NCBI RefSeq assembly: GCF_954871325.1 | Contig: NC_088775.1 | Span: 86,715,561 to 86,779,560 of the forward strand | Direction: 5' to 3' | DNA: 64,000 nt | Origin: Gordionus sp. m RMFG-2023 | Lineage: Eukaryota; Nematomorpha; Gordioida; Chordodea; Parachordodidae | In this document: positions 22,626 through 34,803 of the stretch, piece after piece | Layout of the letters: every line of letters starts with the position of its first letter | Position numbering within the stretch: position 1 is the stretch's first letter | The notes under the pieces: model-generated | What the model was told of the DNA's origin: nothing | The model's input: only the letters and a program-made list of their open reading frames with translations | Database searches by the model: none | Position numbers and translations under genes: made by a program

Positions 22626-24718
22626 CAGGGATGTGAACCCTTCGACAAAAAAAGGGTCCATGTCCGAGGGTCCAGTAATAAATTTAAAAAGGACCCGAGT
22701 TCAGGTTTCGGGTTCAGGGAACATAAAAATAATGACTCAAAATAAGACTTTTTTTTCATTCATTTTTTATTATACTTCAATATATACACATTCATAATTC
22801 AAAATGTAATAATTTATATTTTAAATATTTTATTCAATCGCACAATCATGATATCTTCTAAAATATCATCCTTGAGATTTCCACGTAAATTAGACAATAT
22901 ATATTTCAACGATGAAAATCGACGTTCTACGCTTACCTAAAACAGATAGTCGTTTTTATAATATATAAATTATTGTACTTATGTCGCCGGTACAGCCATG
23001 ACGATTCTAGACAAGGTATATAATTCTGGATATATTGAAGAATTTTCCTCCCAGAATTTTAAAATATTGTATCCCTATTTATTCTCTTAACTTCTGAGAA
23101 CTATTCTATTAAAGATACAATAGACATTTTTTGCTCCTTTCTATCTGATGAAAATTTGATTTTTTTTTCTCTATCTAATAGTAAAATTTGCAGATCATCA
23201 ATATTGCTATCATTATCATTGTTATCGCTACAACCAGTAGATATTGTCGTAGCCTCCAATATATTGTAAATAATAGAGTTTTGGGTATGCCATAAATCCT
23301 CAAGATGGTCTATCTATAGCCATTTATTTTTGCTCAATACTCAAGAAAACTTGATATCGAGGGTCTAAATATATTGAAGCATCACTATTTTGTAAATATT
23401 GTTGCTCTCTAATTTTCATATTTTCTAATATTTCATATGAAAAAGAACTTGTAAATCTTTCTAACTCTAATCGACATCTTATCCATATGCCATAAAAATC
23501 CGATAAACATAACTGTTCTGCTTGCAATCTTAATGTAGTTATTTTTAAAGGAACCAACAGACTAATAAGGTCTTTTATTTGATTCCAATCATCTTCTGAC
23601 AAAATGACTTCACATGCTTCTATAATAAAATCATTAAAGAAATCTTTCAAACTTATTAATCGCTATAGCATCATACAAATAAAGGACCAACGTGTTGTGC
23701 AATCTACTATTGCCATTTGCCGTTTCATAGATTTTAATATTCTTGCAATTGGGGAGTTCTTAAATATTTTACAACATCCCTTGCTTTATCAATTATAGTT
23801 TTATAGTGATCATTTTTTAGGGAATCATTAATAACCAATTGTAGCGTGTGGGCTGCCTATCTGATACAGTATATTTTTGTGGAGAAATCTTTTATGATTT
23901 CCTGTAAATCATTTTAACTTATGTCCTCATAATTATCAACATCATCATCATATCATCCATTTCTTCCAGTGAACATTCATTTAATAATTTGATTGAATTT
24001 ACTAGATTAGCACATTATCCGTAGTAATTGTATAAACGTTTCTTATAGGCATATGAAATATATTTGTTTCTAATATCATCCTTTTTATATTTTCAGAAGT
24101 TGAACGCTCTTTAATCTCCTTCATAGCTTAATTTCTTAATATTATATTATTTCCTTTTATATTACTGTATATTTATTCCTAGAATATTTCTCCCTAATCT
24201 TTGGGCGGAATCAATTTTTAATGAAATTAATTTGTTTTTTGTTTCTTTTATTATTTTTGCTTGTATTTTTTTTTGATTCAATAACCACTAAGTCCTTAAT
24301 TTTAAAAAGGTTAATTGATTTTCCAATTGCCTAACTAATAGGATCAATAATTTTTTTTAAACCAGAATCATCAATAATATTGAAAGGTCCACCATTTATT
24401 GTAAAAGCTCAACTAAAACATTCATCAAATTCTCCTCAGACATTTGAATATGAATGCTTTTTTTAAAGCAAAATTTATCAATATTATTTTCACCCTTCTT
24501 TACAATACTGACAGTAGACTTTGTAACAATGTCTTCTTCCAAAAATTTGGTTTTTCTATTTAAATATTCCTCAAAGATTATAGAATGATGTCTTTTTAAA
24601 TGTCTTTCCAGGTTAGTATTGTGTGAACCTTTTATCATTATGTGGCAGGTTTTGCACTCAGAATCCCCTTTAGTTGCATTATAGTACTCTAACAAAATAC
24701 CTTTTATTTTATACTAAA
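22626..24718 (-). mobile_element. hAT transposon copy A, minus strand, broken transposase
   Basis: The right-hand terminal repeat lies at 22626 (CAGGGATGTGAACCCTTCGA) and the coding direction runs leftwards from about 24695. The head encodes a BED-type zinc finger (CKTCH...HLKRHH within MLEYYNATKGDSECKTCH..). Downstream are the hAT signatures DCTT.WSSICMMLERLI (on the reverse strand) and a C-terminal YPELYTL-type dimerisation region. The frame is interrupted several times, so it is not functional as it stands. It is cut at its 5' side about 24718, where it abuts copy C head to head. Confidence 0.85.
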
Positions 24719-27700
24719 AGAGATGTTGTAAAATATTTAAGAACTTCCACAATTGCAAGAATATATAAATCTATGAAAAGTCAAATGGTAATATTAGATT
24801 GCACAACATATTGGTCCTCTATTTGTATGATGCTAGAGCGATTAATAAGTTTGAAAGATTTTTGTAATTAATTTATTATAGGAGCATGTGAAGTCATTTT
24901 GTCGGAAGATGATTGGAATCAAATAAAAGACCTTACTAGTGTGTTGGTTCCTTTAAAAATAACTACATTAAGATTGCAAGCAGAACAGTTATGTTTATCG
25001 GATTTTTATGGCATATGAATAAGATGTCGATTAGAGTTAGAAAACAAGTTCTTTTTCATATGAAATATTAGAAAATATGAAAATTAGAGAGCAACAATAT
25101 TTACAAAATAGTGTTGTATATGCTTCAATATATTTAGACACTCGATATTAAGTTTTATTGAGTATTGAGCAAAAACAAATAGCTATAGACTATCTTGAGG
25201 ATTGGATTTATGGCATACCCAAAACTCTATTATTTACAATATATTGGAGGCTACGACAATATCTACTGGTTGTAGCGATAACAATGATAATGATAGCAAT
25301 ATTGGTGATCTGGAAATTTTACTATTAGATAGAGAAAAAAAATCAAATTATCATCAGATAGAAAGGAGCAAAAATTTTAAGTTTTAAACAAATTAAATTT
25401 TGTTTTTTTAGTATGAAAGTAAAAGATATTTTGTTAGAGTACTATAATGCAACTAAAGGGGATTCTGAGTGCAAAATCTGCCACATAATGATAAAAGATT
25501 CACACAATACATACCTGGAAAGACATTTAAAAAGACATCATTCTATAATCTTTGAGGAATATTTAAATAAAAAAACCAAATTTTTGGAAGAAGACATTGT
25601 TAAAAAGTCTACTACTATCAGTATTGTAAAGAAGGATCAAAATAATATTGAAAATTTTTGCTTAAAAAAAGCATTCATATTCAAATGTCTGAGGAGAATT
25701 TGATGAATGCTTTAGTTGAGCTTGTTACAATAAATGGAAGACCTTTCAATATTATTGAGGATTCTGGTTTAAAAAAATTTTTGATCCTATTAGTAAGGCA
25801 TTTGGAACATCAATTAACCGTTTTAAAATTAAGGACTTAGTGGTTGATGAATCGAAAAAAATACAAGCAAAAATTATAAAAGAAACAAAAACAAATTAAT
25901 TTCATTAAAAATAGATTCCGCTAAAGATTAGGGAGAAATATTTTAGGAATAAATATACAATATATTAAAGGAAATAATATAATCTTAAGAAATTTAGCAA
26001 TGAAGGAGATTAAAGAAAGTTCAACTTCTGAAAATATAAAAAGAATGATAATAGAAACTTTAAATAAATTCCATATTCCTTTAGAAACGTTTATACCATT
26101 ACTAAGGATAATGGTGCTAATCTAGTCAAATCTATTAAATGAATGTTCATTGGACGAAATGGATGATATAGATATAGATAATGATGATAATAATTTTGAG
26201 GACATAAGTGAATTTGACATACCGGAGATAATATAAGATTTTTCCACGAAGATATACTGTATCAGATGTGCAGCCCACACACTACAATTAGCTATTAATG
26301 ATTCCCTCAAAAATAATATCTTTAAAACTATAATTGACAAAGCAAGGGATGTTGATAAATATTTAAGAACTCCTACAATTGTACGAATATTAAAATCCAT
26401 GAAAAGGCAAATGGCAATATTAGATTGCACAACCCGTTGGTCCTCTATCTGTATGATGCTAGAGCGATTAATAAGTTTAAAAGATTTCTGTGATGATTTT
26501 ATTATAGGATCATGTGAAATCATTTTGTCAGAGGATGATTGGAATCAAATCAAAGACCTTACTAGGGCGTTGGTTCCTTTGAAAATTACTACATTACGAT
26601 TGCAGTAAGAACAGTTGTGTTTATCCGATTTTTATGGCATATGGGTGAGATGTCGATTAGAATTAGAAAAATTTACAAGTTCCTTTTCATAGGAAATATT
26701 AGAAAACATGAAAATACGAGATCAACAATATTTGAAAAATAGTTTTGTGTATGCCTCAATATATTTAGATCCTCGATATCAGGTTCTATTAAGTATTGAG
26801 CAAAAGCAAATGGCAATAGACCATCTCGAAAATTTATGGCATAACCATAACTCTATTATTAACAATATATTGGAGGCTTCAACATCTAATGGTTGTAGCG
26901 ATAGTAATGATGATAGTTATATTGACGATCTCGAAATTTTATTATTAGATAGAGAAAAAAAAATAAAATTATCATCAGGATCAAATAGAAAGGAGAAAAA
27001 AATATCGATTGTATCTTTAATTGAAAAAATTCTCAGAAGTTAAGAGAATTAATAGGGATAAAAATATTTTAACATTCTGGGAGGAAAATTCTCTAATATA
27101 TCCTGAATTGTATACCTTGTCTAGATTCGTCATGGCTGTACCGGCGACACAGGTACAATAATTTATATATTATAAAGATAACTATCTATTTTAGGTCAGC
27201 GTATTTTATTCTTTGAAATACATATTGTCTAATTTACGTGGAAATCTCAAGATGATATTTTAGAAGATATTATGATCGTTCGATTGAATAAAATATTTAA
27301 AATTTATACATATTTCATATTGAATTATGAATGTGTATATATATTGAAGTATAATAAAAATGAATGAAAAATAAGTCTTATTTTGAGTCATTATTTTTAA
27401 GTTCCCTGAACCCGAACCCCGGACTCGGGTCCTTTAAAAATTTATTACAGGACCCGGACCCTTTTTTTTGTTGAAGGGTTCACATCCCTGCAAAAAATGT
27501 CTATTGTATCTTTAATAGAATAGTTTTCAGAAGTTAAGAGAATAAATATGGATACAAATATTTTAAAATTCTGGGAGGAAAATTGTTCAATATATCCAGA
27601 ATTATATACCTTGTCTGGAATCGTCATGGCTGTACCGAAGACACAAGTACAGTAATTTATGTAATATAAAAATGACTATCTATTTTAGGTAAGCGTAGAA

Positions 27701-28004
27701 CGTGAGTTTTTATTGTTGAAATATATTTTGTCTAATTTACGTGGAAATCTCAAGGATGATATTTTAGAAGATATCATGATTGTGCGATTGAATAAAATAT
27801 TTAAAATATAAATTATTTCGTTTTGAATTATGAATGTGTATATATTGAAGTATAATAAAAAAATGAATGAAAAAAAAGTCTTATTTTGAGTCGTTATTTT
27901 TATGTTCCCTGAACCCGAAACCTGAACTCGGGTACTTTTTAAATTTATACTGGACCCGAACCCAGACCTGGACCCTTTTTTTTGTCGAAATGTTCACATC
28001 CCCG
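24719..28004 (+). mobile_element. hAT copy C, 5'-truncated, split by insertion of copy B
   Basis: Copy C runs 24719-25375 and resumes at 27491-28004. The two parts join seamlessly when compared with copy A: GAAAGGAGCAAAAA then ATGTCTATTGTATC. It covers the middle and C-terminus of the transposase (DCTTYWSSICMMLERL, LVPLKITTLRLQAEQL) and a right terminal repeat ending in CACATCCCCG at 28004. Its 5' half is missing. Stops interrupt the frame. Confidence 0.8.
25376..27490 (+). mobile_element. hAT copy B inserted into copy C; most complete transposase, with breaks
   Basis: It encodes, in order, a BED finger (CKICHIMIKDSHNTYLERHL, 25413-25703), a central region, DCTTRWSSICMMLERLISLK with LVPLKITTLRLQ (26399-26608) and DPRYQVLLSIEQKQMAIDHL (26708-27043). 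A C-terminal hAT dimerisation region lies near 27080-27290. The right end is CACATCCCTG at 27490. CAAAAAAT follows it, and CAAAAAT precedes the left boundary, consistent with an 8-bp hAT duplication that has lost one base. No CAGGG terminal repeat is visible on the left, so the left end is altered or deleted. At least two stops interrupt the frame. Confidence 0.85.
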
Positions 28005-28196
28005 ATTTTAAGTTCCTTTTATTAATTTATCATTATAAAATTTTTCATAAAAATAAAATTAAAGAAAACATTATATATTACAACAATAAAAAAAACCAAA
28101 GACATTTTTAAAAAAATATCGGGTCATTTTTAAAAAATATCGGCCAATATTAGCACCGATCCTATCCGATATTTAATCTCAGCATACCTTACCTTG

Positions 28197-28580
28197 CGGT
28201 GTTGTTAAAGTAGCGCGCTAATTTAAAAAAAAATAGCTATAGCGATAGCTAGCTACTTTCAATTTTATATAATAAATACACATAAAATTTATATTAAAAA
28301 TCTGTTTTAAAAAATTTAAAATGTCGAAGATAGAGATTGATATTGAAAATAATTTTGGTACAGATCATATTGACAAAATAATTTCCCTGGAAAATTATAT
28401 GGAATTTCCTTTTCCTAAATTAAAAAAACATTTAAATCTTGATAAAAAAAATTAACAAAGGGTATAAATTTCGTTGTAAGCTGTGCCGGAAGGTTCAAAA
28501 AAGACTAGTAGTTTCAACTTAAGGAAACATGTAAAATTAATATATCAAACAAATTTAACATCAACGTGAAGTCCATTCCT
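28197..28580 (+). mobile_element. 5' fragment of a second hAT family with BED finger
   Basis: It starts with a terminal-repeat-like GCGGTGTTGTTAAAGTAGCG. An ATG at 28321 then opens MSKIEIDIENNFGTDHIDKI, which ends at a stop near 28455. A BED-finger remnant follows in two frames (YKFRCKLCRKVQ, then SSFNLRKHVK). The rest of the transposase is missing. The end sequence shares GTGTTGTTAAA with the abundant 'TTGTTAAAAAGCC' MITE family. Confidence 0.55.
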
Positions 28581-28986
28581 TAATCTTTAAAATAAAATTT
28601 GAATCAAAACTGTTTCTAATACAATTTTTTAGATAGATGAGTGTATGTGAAAGTTGATTTTTTAATTAAAAATTACAAATAATTACTCATTTTATATCAT
28701 AAGACTCATATATTTAATGTATTTTATAAATTATTATCTGTATGTTAAACGTGTATGTTAAACATACTTAAACGTTTAACACTGCGACCTTATATGAATA
28801 TTTATCTTATTGAAGTATATCGTCGGTATCATAGTATTTTATCTAAATCAACTTTTTGCATATTTTTTTTTCTCGATAAATCAATTCCATTTAGTACTAT
28901 TTTTTTCCATATCAACAATTATGATGATTATTTAAAAATAAAAAAAATTAACGATCAATTTGGAATAATCATTTATAATGAAACAA

Positions 28987-29160
28987 AATGAGTATTTCAA
29001 ACGCTGCGTTGCAAACACATATAATGCACCCTAAAAGGAATCGTCTAAATTGGTAAAATTACGTTTGGCATTAGTAAATATTTAAAAAAAACGTGGTTTG
29101 CTTTTTTTCAATACCTTTTTATTCTTCATTTTGTAATATATATGTAATATAAAAAAAAAT
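28987..29160 (+). repeat. Dispersed repeat, copy 2 (first copy at about 10078-10245)
   Basis: It has the same TTTCAAACGCTGCGTTGCAA core and TTTTATTCTTC tail as copy 1, with the middle diverged by substitutions and small indels. The inverse word GAAACGCAACGCTTG occurs near 29459, inside the adjacent MITE, which hints that these sequences share ends. Confidence 0.45.
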
Positions 29161-29266
29161 ATTAACTTAATTATATATCTCAAAATGGAATATTTAGAAA
29201 TTAAAGAAATAAAAAAGCAGACGATAATATAATTTTCAATGACAAATCTTTTTTTTAGAATCTTTA

Positions 29267-29501
29267 GGACTCATTTATAGTAAATAAATGCGTAATATTC
29301 AAGGGTGGCCTAATTTAACGCTATCGAAATCACGGCTAGTTTTTCATAACGTTAATAATTTTTGAAATTAGTAGCGTATGTTTTTCAAATTTTATCATAG
29401 CGTTATCATCATAACGCTCCATTTTTATAAACTATACTTATTTATTGGCTTGATTTTGAAACGCAACGCTTGAACAAAACGCGTTTACTGTAAATGAGGC
29501 C
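29267..29501. mobile_element. Harbinger-like MITE, 235 bp, with TTA duplication
   Basis: The left end is GGACTCATTTATAGTAAATA. The right end, read inverted, is GGCCTCATTTACAGTAAACG. Both sides are flanked by TTA (29264-29266 and 29502-29504), the PIF/Harbinger target-site signature. It is non-coding. It is a separate family from the GGCTGTGTCC elements. Confidence 0.65.
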
Positions 29502-29720
29502 TTAGTTAACATTTTATCGACGATATTAATAAATGAACCTCAATTTAAACAAGGATGCGTTACGTTTTCTTATTAAATTACGACAAAACGCAAACGGTCA
29601 ACTTGCGTGAGATATTATATTTGCATTGCATTGTTATCCCTTATTTTAAAAAAAAAGGTCGAGTGCGATCTACTATGCATCTTTCCCCCAAGAGCGGAAC
29701 CACCAAGACGAAAAAACATG

Positions 29721-29795
29721 ATCCATGCTGGTATTCGAACGCCATCGGAAAGTGGCGCTCTAGCCGACTAGGCCAAAGACGCTTTCCGAAAACCA
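29721..29795 (-). ncRNA. tRNA-like sequence (tRNA pseudogene or SINE head)
   Basis: On the minus strand there is an A-box-like TGGCCTAGTCGGCTAGAGC and a B-box-like GCGTTCGAATACC, spaced as in RNA polymerase III tRNA promoters. A short anticodon-stem-like hairpin (CGCCA...TGGCG) lies between them. A T6 run follows about 20 bp downstream of the B box. The variable loop and half of the T stem appear to be missing and the acceptor stem does not close, so it is not a normal tRNA. No CCA tail or second copy was recognised. Confidence 0.45.
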
Positions 29796-32007
29796 CTATT
29801 ATTCAAATACATATTATAAATTTGGCAGTCCCTATCCAAATGAAAAATAAACAATACAAATTTGATAGATACTACCTTAGGCAGTACCTTAGCTTATTCT
29901 GCATTATTTTAAAAGTTTAAATAAAAGTATAATAAATTGGGCGGGTTAAACAAAATTTTCAAGATAAAACCTATGGGCTGATAAGCATCGGGTTAATTTT
30001 TTAAACAATTTTTAGATGTCGGCAAGTTGTGGTTTGATCATATTCCATGTAAACATTTCATCCTCACAAAGTTATTATTAAAAATCGAATCAGCTGATAT
30101 CGGTGATCGGGCGATATCAACTTGATATCGATAAAATAGTCGAAAAGGCCTGTAAAAGGTTTATATTTTAAAATTAAATTATATGATATTATTACTTTGA
30201 TAAATGGAAAAAAGATATAAAGAGGCAACTAATATTCCTAAAGGGCATTTATATTTATTTTTTTTTTAAAAAAAGAGCTTTGTGAATATGTTATTTTATC
30301 ATGTCATTATTTTAAAAAATAATAATAAATAGCTTTTGTTTTATTTATTATAAATTTTAATTATCCTAGACGTAATATGATCGAATTTATTATTCCTGAT
30401 ATAAATCCCAGAACACTTGACCAATGGAGATGCCATCGCCAGACCGGAAGCAACCCGCATTAAAATGTCCCGTGTACTTAATTTTTTTTATTAAAGAAAA
30501 CTAGTTATTTTAAAATGTTAAAATCGAGATTGCGTCAATCGATAATTTTTTTTAATCGATTCAATTCGATATTATAAAAACCGATATGATATTTCGATCG
30601 ATATAATTTTTTTTAAATATAATAGCTATCCTCTAAGCTCACTTATTTTTGTGATAGGTAGGTATGAATATAAATCAAGGATCCGAACCAACACAAACCC
30701 TTAAAGCCGGATTAACATAACCAAATTCCACAAAAAGTGGACCCTCAATAAAATTTAAGACATATTACTTTCCCACTATAAGAAAAATTTGCAATACGCC
30801 TAGTTTAGAAGACTTCTATACGATTGGCTAGCTGATACCGTCAAATGGCAACAAAAATATCTAAAAAAAAGTTAGATGCTAATCAATCAAAACTGATTGT
30901 TATCTTGAAAAGAATTAGAAGTTCAAGTTAGTTGACAAACCTCTCTATAGGCTCGATTCAGGTGACAAAATTTAGATGTAAAAACGGTTCGGCTGAAATT
31001 CCTGGTATGAATAGAGCAGAGTCTTCTAGAACCCCAAGATTAAATGTAAAATTATTAAATGTGATTGATTATGTATGTCAATGAGGGTTACCCATTTTAA
31101 TGAATAGAGTATATAATGGTTTGCATTAACATTTAGATTCGATAATTCATATTATCTCAGCTCTATATTTTATAATACTAGAAATTTATATGCATCACAA
31201 CCTTCAAATTTTGTTTGATATGATAAAATACACTCGTTTTTAAGAAATTTACTGAAATTTTCTTATACTTAAGAAAATAGAGCAAATAAACAATAAAAAA
31301 TTTTTTGATCCCTTTTCCCATGATATTTTTCAAACATGACATTATTTTATCATACTTTTTTTACAAATATGGTGCTATTTTATTTTCAAAAGGGGTTGCA
31401 AATTTAAAATGAAATTTTATCAAAAAAATTTCATCATGATATCTAATGATTAATATTGTTTGTATTGGAGACACACAATATTAAAATTTTTCCACCAAAG
31501 TTGGCTTGTGGCTGGTACCAATTCATTTTTTAAATTTAGATATTGGTTTAGCCCATAACCCATTGTAGCCCAGTTTAAAAAAAGAGGCATTTAGGAAATA
31601 AATCTTAAATTCAAAATTTTTATTTTATTCTCCCATTTTAATGTCATTATACTAATATTTTACTTTATTTTATTGCAAAATATGAAATTAAAATAAATAG
31701 TAAAAACATATCTTACTTCCTAATTATTTTAAAATTTATTTTATAATTGTGACATTCAAGCATTAAAAAAAAAGAAATAATTGGAACATAATATAACCTT
31801 AATATTTTTGTGACATGGGCAGGTTTTATTTTATTAGTGATGTTAGTACCAGCCCAGTCTTTCCTGATCCATAAGATGGCCTTGCAGAATTCTAATTTGC
31901 GATAATATTGATGCCATTCCATGTGGGTGATATGGTGGTTTATGTTTGTTCATATTCTATATCTTTTACTAATAACAATGTGTGACATAATTAGAGATAA
32001 TGTGGGA
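29796..32007. other. AT-rich intergenic DNA without recognisable genes
   Basis: There are patches with ATCGAT/GATATC-rich wording (30080-30140 and 30510-30610) that resemble diverged copies of one low-complexity repeat, also seen near 28126 and 42930. The words GGCTGGTACCAATTCATTTTT (31514) and GTTAGTACCAGCCCAG (31838) form an inverted pair, suggesting a decayed element. No exon, RNA gene or clean transposon end was supported. Confidence 0.4.
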
Positions 32008-32449
32008 TAGTGATCTGCATCGGGCCTAATTTTTCAAGCCCGGTCCGGCCCAAAATTTTTTTAAGAAAGTTTTGCTGGCCCAGCCTAAACCCAAATTATT
32101 TTTAAAAAGATTTGCCGGCCCGACTTGAATTTATTTAAATATAGAAATTAATTTTTATAATTACTCAAAATAAAAGACATATGTTATATGGCGTTTAGTT
32201 TCAATAAATAAAATCAAAAATTTTTATTTTACATAAAAAATTATAATATAAATTTGATAAATTTAGATATATTTAAAAATTTCCAAGGTCCAACCCAACC
32301 AGGCCTGAATTATTTTAAAAATATAAGGCCTGGCCTGGCCCAGACCCAATTATTTTAAATAAAATTAAGCCCAAACCTGGCCCAACCCAAACGGTCTTCG
32401 GGCCTGACTCAGGCTGGGTACAGGCCGGGCCTAACTTTGCAGATCTCTA
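32008..32449. mobile_element. hAT-like non-autonomous element, 442 bp, with 8-bp duplication
   Basis: The left end is TAGTGATCTGCATCGGGCC. The right end, inverted, is TAGAGATCTGCAAAGTTAGG. The flanks are ATGTGGGA (32000-32007) and ATGTGGGC (32450-32457), an 8-bp duplication with one change. Subterminal regions are packed with GGCCCGG, GGCCTGG and GGCCCAG words, while the centre is AT-rich. It is non-coding. It is the best copy of the GC-motif family seen at 940, 3630 and 9646. Confidence 0.75.
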
Positions 32450-33577
32450 ATGTGGGCTAACTATCAGGATTTATGCCTAAGCCACATTTATTTTCCTAAT
32501 CCATAAAATGTATTAACTTTAGCCTGGTCTGTAATAATTTTTTATGAAGTAAAACAATATAAAGTTGCATTCAAAATATCAATATTTGAGTAGGCTGGTA
32601 TCATTTTTTAAACAGTATCTATGAATAACTCATAAAATGTATAATTTTGATTATATATTATGTTTTAACTATTTTTACAATATAGTTTACATTCACCATG
32701 TAATTTATATTTTTGTAAAAGTACTAAAATAACCTATATTTTACAGACTTTAATTGTGCATTTATATCAAAAATTGTGATTTTTTTTTATGAAAAATAAA
32801 TTCATCAATTCTTACGTATTAAACCTGACCCAGAACTTACTTTTAATTATTGAGACAATTAAAGTGTCAAGCATTATTTCTTTACAAAGAAAAACACCAT
32901 ATTATGATCCAATTTTTAAATATTATTTCAAGCATTTATTTCTCATATTTAAGTTACAAGATTTAAATAAACAAAATCAGTTTAAAATATAGAATAAGTA
33001 AAATTTAGTATTAATACTATATTAAAATAATCAATAATACACTGTACATTTAGCATTAGAAATTTTATAATAAATAAATAAATAATATAATAAACACATC
33101 ACTAAATATATGTCATGTAATGCATTCAATTAAGGCGACCAAATTTTTTTATCATTTTGATAAATAATTATATTATGAGTCTTAATGTATTAATATATAG
33201 GAGTTTACAAGTAATATTAAACTTATCTTCAAGGTAATAAAATAGGTAATAGATTAAAATATTTAATTCCCACGTAAATAAAAATGTGACTACTTTATGG
33301 TAGAATAAAGAATTCAGCAAACATTATAAATTTAATATTAATGTCCTGGATATTTTTCTGTCAATTATTACATTAACAAAATGTGTGTCGTTTAAAACCG
33401 TATGTCGTGACACCTTATTTAAACTCCACTAAAAAATTATTTTAATAAAGTTATATAAATTATGATACTTATTATATAAAATAAAAATATATAATAATAT
33501 AAAACATATTCTATATATTTCTATTGTTAAGAAATTCTAGCAAAGAGCGTTATATAATAGATTATACACCAAAGCTT

Positions 33578-33828
33578 AGTGTTGTTAAAAAGCCCGATAA
33601 TTTTATGTAAGGCAAAATATTTCACTCATAGCTGGTAAAATTGCTTGGACTTCTATTTGCCAAATCCTGATGCTTACATAATAATATTTTAGCCTAAAAT
33701 TTTCCTTATAGATGACAAGGTTTGGTTTGGACCTCTATATGCCATATCTCTAGACTTGCATAATATTATTTTGGCTAAATCTTAATAAAATCGATTTAAA
33801 CAACTTAAATCAAGCTTTTTAAAAAAAC
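33578..33828. mobile_element. MITE family 'TTGTTAAAAAGCC', tandem-like copy
   Basis: It begins TAGTGTTGTTAAAAAGCCCG, the clearest left end of the family. Two copies of the internal unit follow (TTGGACTTCTATTTGCCAAAT and TTGGACCTCTATATGCCATAT, each followed by a TGCATAATATTATTTTGGC-like phrase). It ends near AATCAAGCTTTTT. The doubled middle suggests an internal duplication or a second copy inserted in the first. Confidence 0.5.
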
Positions 33829-34803
33829 GAATGCAAGCATCCCAGGCATTAGTTCTAAGCTGGAAAATTTGAAATCTTTGAAGTCACAATTATATAAATT
33901 TTTGAATATTTTTTCAAATAACATCCTTATTTATATTATAATAGCACTAAACTAATTATTAATTAATATTAAAATCAATTAGAATATTTTGTCTATGTGC
34001 AAGAAAGTTCCTTTACTCTTCAAAATTTACAAATTTATATAAAATTACTTGATGTTTTCAACAAACTTTATTTAAATATAATAAATTTATAAGAATTTAA
34101 GAACAGCCTTATATTTTATTTTCAATTCAAAGATTTCTATAATATTTTGAATTCTTATATTACTAAAATCAAATAGTATCCCTTGGAGAGGGAGAAATTC
34201 TTAACCTGGGATTTTTCATGCATTGATCCTTTTGCCTTTCAAATATAAATAGAGATGCTCTACTAGACACCGAGGCGAATAAACTCGCTAAATACCTTTT
34301 TTAAAGAGTTGGGAAACCGGATTTCTATTAGGACCGAGGAGAAAGATACTACATACTTCAAAAGTTGACTCTAAGTATAAAAAGTGTAATCATCTCAACT
34401 TTATACTTTCAATGGCCCAAACCACCCTGATTGAGCATCCTGTGCTTGGGATATGCTTTAGCTATTTAGTTTCTAATTATAAAGTTAGCGCCAAAAAGGA
34501 ACTTGTATCTCAATCAATAAATGATGGCATAATTTAATGATAAAAAGAGAAACGCGAGTAACTATGAATAGAAGTCGAAAAGATCAGTGGCCGCCAAAGC
34601 TAAGCCAATAGTGCTTTTTTCATGAGGAAATCATAAATTTTCGCTTAAAAAATTAATATTATACTAAATTATTATTTTTATCGGGATATAACTAAGCATT
34701 TGCTAAAATAATTATATACTATATACGAATTGTATAAAATATAAAAATTAGTATTTTTATTTTTATAATTCATACAACCTAAACATCAATATTGTAATGT
34801 AAT

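Noticed and set aside
29555-29920. 121-codon plus-strand frame
   Set aside because: It overlaps the tRNA-like sequence in antisense, has no recognisable domain and lies in AT-rich flanks.
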